DNA of 48,931 nucleotides from Candidatus Desulfaltia sp. (GTDB lineage: Bacteria; Desulfobacterota; Desulfobacteria; Desulfobacterales; ETH-SRB1). This document shows positions 1 to 8,736 of the stretch, piece by piece. Location: the NCBI GenBank assembly GCA_030656555.1, contig JAUSPN010000078.1, positions 1 through 48,931 on the forward strand, written 5' to 3'. The notes under the pieces were generated by a model. The model made no database searches. It saw only the letters and a program-made list of their open reading frames with translations, and was not told the DNA's origin. Numbering within the stretch: position 1 is the first letter of the stretch; every line of letters begins with the position of its first letter. Made by a program: the position numbers and the translations under genes.

Positions 1-114
1 ATGTTTCTTTTGGTAATGCGCGGGAGTGATCAAAGAGAAAATGAAAGGTGCCGGTCATTGGCAACACCTACAAATAAAGGATTTTGAAAGGTCTGGGTGT
101 TGATAATTATGGAA

Positions 115-154
115 AGAAAGGGTGAATATAAATCGTGTTTAATTCACCCTTTCT
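115..154. repeat. 13-bp perfect inverted repeat
   Basis: AGAAAGGGTGAAT (115-127) is the exact reverse complement of 142-154, with a 14-nt loop. There is no T-run on either side, so it is not a classic terminator. The right arm overlaps the last codons of the degenerate reading frame at 144-311. A shorter 7-bp inverted pair lies at 62-68 and 96-102. Nothing else is recognised in positions 1-143. Confidence 0.5.
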
Positions 155-311
155 CTGAAGGAATTATTGCTCCAACTCTGTCATAGGTTCCAGATATACC
201 TGTAACACGGGCACCTTTTTATATTCCTCCGGCTACACCGCTTGTGTATACGGTTGGAATAGTTACGGTACCATCTGTATTTCTGGTTACATTCGTGACC
301 AGATACTGCCA
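144..311 (-). pseudogene. Degenerate C-terminal gene fragment, family unknown
   Basis: Read on the minus strand from 311, the frame gives protein-like sequence beginning WQYLVTNVTRNTDGTVTIP. An in-frame TAA lies at 219-221, and the frame then continues to a TGA at 144-146. Further upstream the frame is broken: a plausible glycine-rich stretch sits in a different frame. There is no start codon or ribosome binding site. This is best read as the tail of a decayed gene, but the family is not recognised and the call rests only on how coherent the translation looks. Confidence 0.25.
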
Positions 312-381
312 TGATGGCCTCCTATGCCTGACAAACCGTTATTCCCTATCCGATATAGTGGCTCTGCCAGTAATAAAATCA

Positions 382-1860
382 CTAAGCTACCGCGCGCATG
401 CAGTTAAGCAACTCTTTGACTTCAACAGTTGCAATGCCGGCATTAATATCAGACATCGCGTAGGGAATGACCAATTCGTTATTATGAATTATCGCACCGC
501 AGGAATAAACAACATTGGGGACATATCCCTCGCGCTCTTTTTCACGCGGGGCAAGCAACGGCTCATCCAGGCGGGAGATGATTTTTGTTGGATTTTCAAG
601 ATCAAGCAGTATTGCGCCGATGCAATACTGGCGCATGGGCCCGACGCCATGGGTGAGCACAATCCAGCCTTCATCGGTTTCGATGGGTGAGCCACAGTTG
701 CCGATCTGAACGAATTCCCATGGATATTCAGGCTCCTGGATGATTTGGGACTCTTGCCAGAAATGGATATTGTCTGAGAACATGATATGGTTATTTTCAC
801 CGTCCTGGCGCGAAAGCATGATATAATGATCGCCAATTTTTCGTGGGAAAAGAGCCATTCCCTTATTTATTACGGCTTTGCCGTTGAGCGTTAAAATGTT
901 GAAGTTGATAAAATCCTTTGTTTCGATCAGTTGCGGCAAGATCGTATGGTCGTTATAGGCGGTATAGGTCGCATAATAGGTGGCTTCACCGTTGTCATTG
1001 AAAAACTGAACGAAACGGGCATCTTCAATGCCTCTGCTTTCGTTTTTCGAAACGGGAAAGATCACCCGTTCGGATATGCAATGATCGGCGTGGAAACTCA
1101 CCTCATAATTGGAATCTGCAAGCCAGCACATGACCTCGAAGGTTCTGTTTTGGCGCGTTTCAGAAAATTGCGGTTTTGCGCGAAGTATTCCAATTTTTTC
1201 TATTAATTCATTATAAGTAAAATCTTCCGGCATCTGGTTAAGGATATGCGCGGTTATCTCATTGCTGGCCTCCATCTCGTTCAGCTTGAGCTGGAAAGGA
1301 TGGCGTTTGTAAACAGTATCTAATTGAAGATCCGGCGTTTCCACAAAATCACTGATCGGGTCGAAGAGAATCCCGTTTTGCCGGTCAAGAACGCCGCCGC
1401 GAAAGACAATTGACGAAATATGGCCTTCACCCGTTGCCCGCAGGCTCATGACAAAGCGTAAGCTGCCCTTGTCCAGATGGCTCTGATCAGGATGGGGGAC
1501 AATGGAAGGGTTGAAAAGGGCGGCTGATTCAATGGAGTACTCTTTTGTAAAGTAGGCTCCGATGAGGGACCTTTGAACGTCGCTGAGCATTGTATCCCGA
1601 GGAAGATAATCCTTCACCTCATTCAGGTGCCGCTCGAAAATGTGCCCGATGTCTTCGTGTCGTCCCGAAAAGTCAATCATTATTTGCGCCATTAAATTCT
1701 TCGCCGCTGTTTCAGACAAGCTCATTATCCGCTGAATTATTTTGGGTATGCGATACCTCTCATCGGGAAGATGAAGCCGGGCGATCACCCGTGATGTATC
1801 CCTTAAGATCTTATTTGCTTTTCTTTCAACTTTCAGCCCTTGATACTTTTTTGCTTGCAT
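382..1860 (-). CDS. Glycoside hydrolase family 130 (mannoside phosphorylase-like)
   Basis: This 492-residue protein is predicted to cleave beta-mannosidic bonds by phosphorolysis or hydrolysis, the activities known for GH130. The signature is GIEDAR at residues 277-282, matching the GIEDPR motif whose Asp (D280 here) is the proposed proton donor; the usual Pro is Ala. Other visible family blocks are NPS at 117-119 and the RATGEGHISS segment at 141-150. It is longer than the minimal phosphorylases (about 300-350 residues) because of an alpha-helical N-terminus. AAGGA lies 9 nt before the ATG. It is the third gene of a minus-strand group behind two GT4 glycosyltransferases, which suggests turnover of the glycan those enzymes make. 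No signal peptide, so cytoplasmic. Exact substrate unknown. Confidence 0.85.
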   Translation of the reverse strand: MQAKKYQGLKVERKANKILRDTSRVIARLHLPDERYRIPKIIQRIMSLSETAAKNLMAQIMIDFSGRHEDIGHIFERHLNEVKDYLPRDTMLSDVQRSLIGAYFTKEYSIESAALFNPSIVPHPDQSHLDKGSLRFVMSLRATGEGHISSIVFRGGVLDRQNGILFDPISDFVETPDLQLDTVYKRHPFQLKLNEMEASNEITAHILNQMPEDFTYNELIEKIGILRAKPQFSETRQNRTFEVMCWLADSNYEVSFHADHCISERVIFPVSKNESRGIEDARFVQFFNDNGEATYYATYTAYNDHTILPQLIETKDFINFNILTLNGKAVINKGMALFPRKIGDHYIMLSRQDGENNHIMFSDNIHFWQESQIIQEPEYPWEFVQIGNCGSPIETDEGWIVLTHGVGPMRQYCIGAILLDLENPTKIISRLDEPLLAPREKEREGYVPNVVYSCGAIIHNNELVIPYAMSDINAGIATVEVKELLNCMRAVA

Positions 1861-1946
1861 ATCGTTGTGTCCTTAATACCAATTAAAATTTTATGTAGTG
1901 ATAGGCCAAAGGCCGGCTATCTGTTTTAAGATTTTTCGCGGCCATT

Positions 1947-2966
1947 TTACAATCTTTCAGAGTCAAGAATCATTTCATAGACTTGTATGTATTCATCGAT
2001 CATGCGGTCGACTGTGAAATGCCGTTCAACATGGCGACGACAGTATGCGCGGTCAATCTCTTTAATACGTGCAACAGTCTCAATGGCCTCGTCCATGTTG
2101 CCCGCCAAAAAACCACTTTTGCCGTTTTCGATAAGTTCAGGCATGCTGCCCCTGTCAAAGGCGATCACGGGCGTACCGCAGGCCATGGATTCGATAACGG
2201 CCAGACCGAAAGGCTCATCAAACTGTATTGGGTGCAATAGCGCGCTGGCTTTGCCGAGCAGCCGGTTGCGCTCAACGGGTCCGACGCTGCCGGCAAAAAT
2301 TACCTTGTCGTTGTCTATGTGAGGGGCGACATATTGATTGTAGTAAGCCTGATCCTGGATAATACCCGCCAGTATCAGCTTTTTATTGCAGGCCCCGGCG
2401 ATTTCAATAGCTTGTCGGGCGCCCTTGTCATTGTGAATCCGCCCGAAAAAAAGCAGGTAATCGTCCGGAGCAGGCTGAAAATCAAATTGCTTGATATTTA
2501 TGCCGTGATGGATGGTTTTGATATAATCAAGATCCGGCGATCGGTCGGCATCGCTGATGGAAACATAGAAGACTTTGTTGTTGTATTTTTTGTAAACCGG
2601 CAGAATCCCGGGCGATGAAAAACCGTGAATGGTGGTCACCACAGGGGTGCTGATAAGGCCGGTATAGGTCAAGGGCAAAAAATCAAAATTGTTATGTATA
2701 ATATCAAAATCTTCAGCATGCTCAAACAGTTCTGAAATGTGGAGGCACTCCCAGACTTTTGGTATGATTGAGCGGTCTTCTTCATAACCGCGCGGGCAAA
2801 CGGCATGCAGCGTGCCGCTGGTCTGCGAATCCGCGGTTGCAAACAGGGTAACATCATGACCGCGCGCTACCAGCCCCTCGGTTAAAAGGGAGGCCACGTT
2901 TTCCCAGGGTCCATAATGTCGCGGCGGTGTGCGCCAGGCAATGGGCGAGAGCATGGCAATGTGCAT
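1947..2966 (-). CDS. GT4 family glycosyltransferase
   Basis: This 339-residue protein has a two-domain GT-B fold and is expected to transfer a sugar from a nucleotide-sugar donor with retention of configuration. The N-terminus (MHIAMLSPIAWRTPP...YGP.E) carries the glycine-containing acceptor loop. The C-terminal donor domain has the EX7E motif EPFGLAVIE (E251 and E259), then SMACGTPVIAFDRGSMPEL. AAAGGA precedes the ATG. Its start is only 10 bp after the stop of the upstream fusion glycosyltransferase and about 90 bp before the GH130 gene, so the three are probably one transcript. Acceptor and sugar cannot be told from sequence. Confidence 0.85.
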   Translation of the reverse strand: MHIAMLSPIAWRTPPRHYGPWENVASLLTEGLVARGHDVTLFATADSQTSGTLHAVCPRGYEEDRSIIPKVWECLHISELFEHAEDFDIIHNNFDFLPLTYTGLISTPVVTTIHGFSSPGILPVYKKYNNKVFYVSISDADRSPDLDYIKTIHHGINIKQFDFQPAPDDYLLFFGRIHNDKGARQAIEIAGACNKKLILAGIIQDQAYYNQYVAPHIDNDKVIFAGSVGPVERNRLLGKASALLHPIQFDEPFGLAVIESMACGTPVIAFDRGSMPELIENGKSGFLAGNMDEAIETVARIKEIDRAYCRRHVERHFTVDRMIDEYIQVYEMILDSERL

Positions 2967-2976
2967 AGGTAATCCT

Positions 2977-5289
2977 TTAAGCTGAGTCAGTTAATTGGGA
3001 CAATGGCTGCTTTAAAATCTCGTCGGCATAGAGCTTCTGCAATGTCATCAGCGAAAGCAGCCAGGCAAGGGAGGACTCGGCGCCTTCATTCTGGTTGATG
3101 CCGTCCGCCATCAACCCATCCCGGCAGCCGCCGGTCTTGGGATCATAGAGCGGCATATTCAGGTCGTTGTGTCCGAGAAACCAATTGAAGCACATGACCG
3201 CATTCTCAAACCATGTGTGGTCCCGGGTGATATTAAAAGCTTCGACGCAGGCTTCGATCATGGCATTGGCTTCGAGGGGCTGCTGGTCGAAACGTGCTCT
3301 GGGTCCGCCTCGTTCATACCAACCGTTGCTGCCGATGGGCACAAAGTGATTGTCTTCGGTCTGGAGGGTGATCAGCCACTTGAGGGCGCAGAGCCCCATA
3401 TCGACCATGTCGTTGCGTTGCATTTGATGGCCGGATAGCAGCAGGGCATGCGGCAGTTTGCCGTTAGCATAGTTTAGAGCGTTTTCAAGCCAGGGCCAAT
3501 CGTCGGTTGCATGGTTTTTAAACTGATTGAAAAGCCTGTCGGCAAGAACTTCCCGGATCCTGCGCGCTTCACTGTCGCCTGCAAATTTATACAGGTAGCC
3601 ATGAATTCCAACCAGGGTAAAAGCGATGGCGCGGGGCGAATTAAAATTCTCGACAGCTCTCAGTGCCTTGTTGAAAAGGGTCGTGCTCACTGCGAGATAC
3701 CCGGGATTTTGAAGAAAAGCCAACGATTTGCCAAGGCACCAGAGCGTTCTGCCATGCGCATCCTCGGACCCGATCTCATCCATCCACTGCCGCGAATACG
3801 TCATGAAATTGCGAAAGCGCCCGTTTTTTTCATCATAGGCATACAGAAGAAATCCGAGATAATGATCGCTGAGAAGATCAAGTCCCAAGCCGTTTGTCGG
3901 CAGGTATTTTTGACCCATGGCGGCAACCAGCAGCGCTCTGGCATTATCGTCGGTGCAGTAGCCATGGGTGCGATCGGGAATGGTATAATTGGCATGTTGC
4001 AAGATGCCGGTATCATCGGTAAAGGCTTTCAGGTGATCGAGCTTGATCTCCGGGAGCTCGAAATTTGTGATGGCCTTGATGTTTTCAACATAGGAATGCC
4101 GGGGACGGGGGTTCCGGGTTCGGTTTTGGCGCACTTCATTGAAAACCTGGAGGTATTTTCGGGACACCTCCTTCCAGACTGCGTCACGACTGAATGTATA
4201 GGCTTTTTTGCGCATGGCGTGCCGTTCGACATCGTTGTCCAGAAGTCCGATAATTTGTGCCGCCATGGCCTCCGGATTGCGGAAGGGTACAATTCGGCCC
4301 CGGCCTTCGGCAAGCATCTCGGTGGCATACCAGTACGGGGTTGAAATGACGGCTTTGCCTGTGCCCATGGCATAGGCAAGGGTCCCGGAGGTAATCTGGG
4401 CTTCTTCAAGATACGGGGTTACGTAGATATCGGCGATGCCGAGAAACTCACATAACTCTTTTAGTTCAACAAAACGATTTTGAAAAATGACATGCTCGCC
4501 GATATCGAGTTTGCGCACGAGCTGCTGCAGCATGATACGGTATGCATCCCCCTGCAACTGTAGTATATGCGGGTGGGTTGCGCCCAGGATAATATAGACC
4601 ACATCAGGGTGTTTTTTGATGACCGCCGGAAGCGCCTGCAATACATTTTCAATGCCCTTGTTTGGGGAAAGCAGGCCGAACGTGAGCAGCACCTTTTTGC
4701 CTTCCACACCGAACTTGTCTTTGTTGAAACTGGGGTCGATAAACGGCGTATCGGGAATGCCGTGATGGATAAAGGCAATTTTTTCCTCGGGCACGGCATA
4801 GATATCTTTTAGGAAGTCAGATGCCTTATTGCTCATCACGACCAGTTTGTCGGACAGATCGGATAGCTTGCACATGACGGCACGATATTCCGGCGCGGGG
4901 TCCTTCAAAACCGTGTGTAAGGTAGTTACCACCGGCATGCGCAGATCAGCCAATAGTTTCAGCAGATGACTGCCGGCCGGACCGCCGAAGAGACCGTATT
5001 CATGCTGCACGCAGACAATATCCGTCCGGCTGATATTGAGAAATTGAGATGCGACGCTGTAATCGCTCAACTTGTTCTGGTTGATCTCAAAGCGCACTTT
5101 TTCCGGATATGGATATCCCTCGGGTTTGTCATTCATTGCAGCCGCCCAGCAGTAAATATCGGTAGCTTCCGCTGATAAGCCTTCAACCAGATCCGTGGTG
5201 AAGGTTGCGATACCGCACTGGCGGGGCAGATAGTTGCCGATTACGGCAACCGAGTCGATTCCCTCATAATACTTAATAACAGATGTCAT
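2977..5289 (-). CDS. GT4 glycosyltransferase fused to an alpha/alpha-toroid domain
   Basis: About 770 residues. Residues 1-410 are a GT4-type GT-B glycosyltransferase (GNYLPRQCGIATFT near the start; FGLLSPNKGIENVLQAL at the donor domain). Residues about 430-770 form a helical repeat resembling six-hairpin glycosidase domains (TIPDRTHGYCTDDNARALLVAAMG). The open frame extends upstream to 5382, but the ATG at 5289 is preferred: it has AGGCGG before it and begins the conserved part. In the donor loop, LEEAQITSGTLAYAMGTGK lacks the second Glu of the EX7E motif, so the catalytic details differ from the neighbouring GT4. First gene of the three-gene glycan cluster. The toroid domain may bind or process the glycan; this is inference. 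Confidence 0.82.
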   Translation of the reverse strand: MTSVIKYYEGIDSVAVIGNYLPRQCGIATFTTDLVEGLSAEATDIYCWAAAMNDKPEGYPYPEKVRFEINQNKLSDYSVASQFLNISRTDIVCVQHEYGLFGGPAGSHLLKLLADLRMPVVTTLHTVLKDPAPEYRAVMCKLSDLSDKLVVMSNKASDFLKDIYAVPEEKIAFIHHGIPDTPFIDPSFNKDKFGVEGKKVLLTFGLLSPNKGIENVLQALPAVIKKHPDVVYIILGATHPHILQLQGDAYRIMLQQLVRKLDIGEHVIFQNRFVELKELCEFLGIADIYVTPYLEEAQITSGTLAYAMGTGKAVISTPYWYATEMLAEGRGRIVPFRNPEAMAAQIIGLLDNDVERHAMRKKAYTFSRDAVWKEVSRKYLQVFNEVRQNRTRNPRPRHSYVENIKAITNFELPEIKLDHLKAFTDDTGILQHANYTIPDRTHGYCTDDNARALLVAAMGQKYLPTNGLGLDLLSDHYLGFLLYAYDEKNGRFRNFMTYSRQWMDEIGSEDAHGRTLWCLGKSLAFLQNPGYLAVSTTLFNKALRAVENFNSPRAIAFTLVGIHGYLYKFAGDSEARRIREVLADRLFNQFKNHATDDWPWLENALNYANGKLPHALLLSGHQMQRNDMVDMGLCALKWLITLQTEDNHFVPIGSNGWYERGGPRARFDQQPLEANAMIEACVEAFNITRDHTWFENAVMCFNWFLGHNDLNMPLYDPKTGGCRDGLMADGINQNEGAESSLAWLLSLMTLQKLYADEILKQPLSQLTDSA

Positions 5290-5482
5290 AATCGCCGCCT
5301 TTTTGCTTTTGATTCTTAACCCATGCGATATAGATGAGATTTCCAACGGTTTCCTTTTCACCAACCAGTTGGCGCAACTCAACTAATTCCCTTATGAGCT
5401 GAATTTTTGTTTTGCGTTATCTTCCATTTGCCCAAATCGATTTCATTTTTACTTCTTTTTGTTTTTTTCGCTGAATAGTTAC

Positions 5483-6576
5483 CCCTTTAGTTTTACAGTT
5501 TAAAGATCTACAAGCTTATAGCCATTATCTTTTGCTATCTTTTCTCCTCGCTTTACAGACAAACTTACCCCTGATAATGAAAGTTTCAAATGTCTTGATA
5601 ATTCAGCCATGCTTATGCCAAGATCTCTTACAGCCCAGCAACATAATAAACTTCGTGCATTAACCCGTTTTCGTTCTTTGCCTTGTGCCCAGATCTCAGA
5701 TGGTTTAAGCTGCATTTGAGCAGACACCTTTAAAGCAATTTTATCAAGATCATATCCTTTGGCAAGCAACCCATGCTTTTTCTCTATTTGTTCTTTGGCT
5801 TCTGAAAGCACTTGTTCAACAAAATCACCATCGCCCAGGATTCGCTCATCTGATTTTAGAAATGTTTTGACCTTTCGCATTGCCTTAACAGCGGCCCAAC
5901 CCCCGTGGCTTCGAATTAGACCACCGCCAGTTAAATCAGTACGTCGTCTATGGGAAACACCTTTTTGAATAAACGCCCGGTATTTTCGACGGGCAACCCA
6001 TAAACTATCATCGTAAAGTTTTAATACCCATTCAATATCTTGCCAGTCGTTTTTAACTTTTCCCATGATAACTGTATGACCGGTATATGGGTATTTGTCT
6101 AATGCTGTAATATCTTTAACAATGTTGGCACGTATCGGATTTAGATGAATATACCGCACAAGTTCCAAAAGATAAGCATCTTCCTGACACAAAATGGATT
6201 TATACCGGTTTTGGAAAAGGTGCCCATGACGGTGGTGCCTTCTGTTGTAGGAAACAGCATATCCTGTCAGCAACCGTCGCATCACTGTAGCAATGGGAAC
6301 CTGACCGGTTTTTAGCAGCAAATGGAAATGATTAGGAATAAGGCTCCAGGCAAAACATCGGGTTTTGGTTTCCTGAATGATTCTACCGAGCCGATCTATA
6401 AAATTATTGCGATCAACGTTATCATTAAAAATTTCTGACTGATCAATTCCTCTTACTATTATGTGATGTAAAGCACCTGGTGCATCTATTCTATCTAGAT
6501 TTTCTTGGCCTAGATTTTCTTGGCATAATGACTGATAGCACAATAATAGCTATCTGTAAACTGTGAAACTAAAGGG
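5483..6576 (-). mobile_element. RAYT transposase element with 25-bp terminal inverted repeats
   Basis: The transposase gene is bracketed by 5483-5507 (CCCTTTAGTTTTACAGTTTA followed by AAGAT) and, inverted, 6552-6576; the two agree at 23 of 25 positions. The left copy overlaps the stop codon. Immediately outside the right end is a small hairpin (AATCCC 6589-6594, loop 4 nt, GGGATT 6599-6604), reminiscent of REP palindromes. No target duplication was obvious. To the right lies a truncated ATPase pseudogene, so the element may have arrived with or caused a rearrangement. Confidence 0.6.
5500..6543 (-). CDS. REP-associated tyrosine transposase (Y1 HUH family), probably frameshifted at start
   Basis: 347 codons as read. 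The Y1 transposase domain shows the HUH motif in PNHFHLLL (H72, H74) and the nucleophile region GYAVSYNRRHHRHGHLFQNRYK, typical of RAYT proteins that act on REP palindromes. The C-terminus (SLLCCWAVRDLGISMAELSRHL) resembles the DnaA C-terminal DNA-binding domain seen in many RAYTs. The N-terminus is odd. The family usually starts MPR..RIDAPGALHH; here ATG CCA AGA AAA TCT begins at 6526 but hits TAG at 6491-6493. The cause is a 15-bp tandem duplication plus a 4-bp insertion. The open frame then needs a TTG at 6543 with no evident binding site. The gene may therefore be silent. Confidence 0.75.
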   Translation of the reverse strand: MCYQSLCQENLGQENLDRIDAPGALHHIIVRGIDQSEIFNDNVDRNNFIDRLGRIIQETKTRCFAWSLIPNHFHLLLKTGQVPIATVMRRLLTGYAVSYNRRHHRHGHLFQNRYKSILCQEDAYLLELVRYIHLNPIRANIVKDITALDKYPYTGHTVIMGKVKNDWQDIEWVLKLYDDSLWVARRKYRAFIQKGVSHRRRTDLTGGGLIRSHGGWAAVKAMRKVKTFLKSDERILGDGDFVEQVLSEAKEQIEKKHGLLAKGYDLDKIALKVSAQMQLKPSEIWAQGKERKRVNARSLLCCWAVRDLGISMAELSRHLKLSLSGVSLSVKRGEKIAKDNGYKLVDL

Positions 6577-6590
6577 CGTCCCATTTTTAA

Positions 6591-7230
6591 TCCCAATGGG
6601 GATTTCTACCATATGTTCAACTTGACCGGAAAAACGCACCCGATATTCTGAATTCCTATGTTAATACTTACATTAAAGAGGAAATCAAAGAGGAAAGCAT
6701 TGTAAGGAGTCTTCCCCCATTTTTGCGCTTTTTGAGCATTGCCGGGCAACTAAACGGTCAATTGGTAAACGCTCAGAACATTTCCCGGGAGGCCGCCGTA
6801 CCACGAGGCAGTGTGGATGTATATTTTTCCATTCTGGAGGATACACTTCTTGGACACTTCCTTCCAGCTTATCGACCGAATGCAAAAGTTCGAGAACAGA
6901 CGCATCCAAAATTTTACTGGTTTGACCCTGGCGTTGCGAGCGGCCGCGGGTCTTCTTTTTGAGCCCGTTGACAGGTTCTGGAAAGGTACGGCGCTGGAAA
7001 ACATGATTTACCACGAATTAAGAGTCTATAATCTTACCCAAAACAAGAACCGGCAGATATCTTTCTATCGGACAGGCAGCGGGGTGGAAATAGATTTTGT
7101 GATTGAAATCCAGAAATGGCAAGTCTCCTCTAATGCTCACATTGTTTGCCTGGAAGTGAAAATGGCGAAAAAATGGGACAGGAAATGGGAACGCCCTATG
7201 CGTTCGCTAAGTACCTCTGACCGTATCCAT
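6591..7230 (+). pseudogene. Truncated, frameshifted AAA_14/DUF4143 ATPase
   Basis: Only the C-terminal half is present. Frame one runs from about 6591 (PYVQLDRKNAPDILNSYVNT, then FLRFLSIAGQLNGQLVN) to a stop at 6962. Near 6920-6945 the sequence shifts by one base into the frame of 6811-7377, which continues LLFEPVDRFWKGTALENMIY and SFYRTGSGVEIDFVIE...CLEVKMAKKW, the DUF4143 nuclease-like end. The Walker A and B half is missing; the left edge abuts the RAYT inverted repeat. Homology fades after about 7215 and the remnant meets the convergent intact ATPase gene. Clearly non-functional. Confidence 0.8.
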
Positions 7231-7240
7231 GTAGATCTCG

Positions 7241-8470
7241 CTATGGCAAGTCCGAAAGCCACTGGTATGCAGGAGCTACCAATATATACTGATCTCCATT
7301 TGGAATCATACGGTAACCTTCGCTTTTCTCGACAAGTTGAACAGCCGGTTTTTTCAAAACAGACTGAAATTTCTTAAGGACCGGAGACGGTTTTGTGTCT
7401 GAAAGTTTAGCCTCAATTAAAACAAGCGGTTCACCCTCGTTTGCGATGAGAAAGTCCACTTCCTGCTGTTCCTTATTCTTAATAAAATGCAAGGAAAATG
7501 TACCGTGTCCAATATCGTTCCATGCTGTAACCGCTCTATACAGTTCCACTGCCACCATGTTTTCAAACCGGGCCGCAGGTTCCTTTATCCTGGGGATGTC
7601 CCAGAGATACACCTTACGCTCTTTTTGAATTGCCCGCGCAATTTTCCGGGTCCATGGAGCAATGCTGAAAGTAAGGAAAAATCTTTCAAAAATCGACAAC
7701 CAGTTCTGAACAGAATTATATGCTACTTTCAAATCTCGAGCTAACGAAGGGACTGAGACAGAACTTCCTACCTTAGATGGCAACAGAAGGTAAAGAGTTT
7801 CCATGTCCATGATGGATTTTACCCCTGTCAGATCCCGAATATCCTCACGTATTAACTGCTTTGAATAGATGTTCGACCATCGGCGGTAGGTCGTCTTTCG
7901 CCCTGCCAGGTATGGCTCTGGGAATCCACTTAATTCAGATAGCCCCGCCCATATTTCTTTCAGTTCTTCGGTGTGTTCCGTTGTTGTTTGTAACGGATCA
8001 TTGAGGAAATGGCCAATCTCTCTGTTTTTTCCCCCCAACTCGGAAATCGTAAATGGCCATAGGTGAAATAGAAAATAACGCCCGGCCAGTGAATCCCCTC
8101 CTTGCTGATAGATATCCAGCCTCCCGCTTCCTGAGATAAGAAACCGGTATTTATCATGATGCTGGTCATATATGCCTTTAAGATAGTTTTTCCAGTCTTT
8201 GTATTTGTGGATCTCATCAAGAACAATCAATGGGATTGATGAATCTTTGCGTTCTAATGCTTCAAAGAAAGATGGGTTTTGCAGAAAATTTGTTCTATGT
8301 TCAGCAATATCCCAATTGAAATAGAGATGATTCTTAAAGGAGTCGGAAATGATTTGGGTAAGAGTGGTTTTTCCTGCCTGACGTGGCCCTACAAGGAATA
8401 TCATGTCCTTGTCAATAGCGAGATCATGCCAGATCTTAATATATGCGGTTCTCTTTATCATGATGACCAT
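7241..8470 (-). CDS. AAA_14/DUF4143 family ATPase
   Basis: This 409-residue protein is complete. Walker A is GPRQAGKTT at 28-36 and Walker B is LIVLDEIH at 81-88; an arginine-containing SGSGRLDI sensor-like segment follows. The C-terminal DUF4143 domain carries HFIKNKEQQEVDFLIANEG and LVLIEAKLSD, a PD-(D/E)xK-like core. Proteins of this family are abundant in anaerobes and archaea, often in many copies, with no settled function. The ribosome binding site is weak; ATG codons at 8470 and 8461 are both possible. It converges on the remnant of a relative at 6591-7230, but the two are not close copies. Confidence 0.85.
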   Translation of the reverse strand: MVIMIKRTAYIKIWHDLAIDKDMIFLVGPRQAGKTTLTQIISDSFKNHLYFNWDIAEHRTNFLQNPSFFEALERKDSSIPLIVLDEIHKYKDWKNYLKGIYDQHHDKYRFLISGSGRLDIYQQGGDSLAGRYFLFHLWPFTISELGGKNREIGHFLNDPLQTTTEHTEELKEIWAGLSELSGFPEPYLAGRKTTYRRWSNIYSKQLIREDIRDLTGVKSIMDMETLYLLLPSKVGSSVSVPSLARDLKVAYNSVQNWLSIFERFFLTFSIAPWTRKIARAIQKERKVYLWDIPRIKEPAARFENMVAVELYRAVTAWNDIGHGTFSLHFIKNKEQQEVDFLIANEGEPLVLIEAKLSDTKPSPVLKKFQSVLKKPAVQLVEKSEGYRMIPNGDQYILVAPAYQWLSDLP

Positions 8471-8736
8471 TATTCATAGTATTGAAAAATAGTCAAGACA
8501 ATTTTGCAACAAACTGAAATATGGTCGGAGCCTCTCCGGTGGCAACGCAAAATGATGTAGTTGGACGAAAAAGAGTTGACCAGTGGTTTTAATCAGGATT
8601 TTCTTGACTTAGTAACCACTCCTTATGATATCTATAATAACTTTAGAACATCTGGCTAAATAGCCCTTCAAAGGGTTATCCGGCGTTTCAAAAAATCCGC
8701 CTGATGGGCGCTGAATTCGTAATTTGGGGAATAGAA

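Noticed and set aside
3511-4344. 277-codon plus-strand frame inside the fusion glycosyltransferase
   Set aside because: Pure shadow of a gene with clear domains on the other strand; no binding site or motif.
6723-7377. Two independent small genes on the plus strand
   Set aside because: Together they form one DUF4143 C-terminus interrupted by a one-base shift, without a start or ATPase half.
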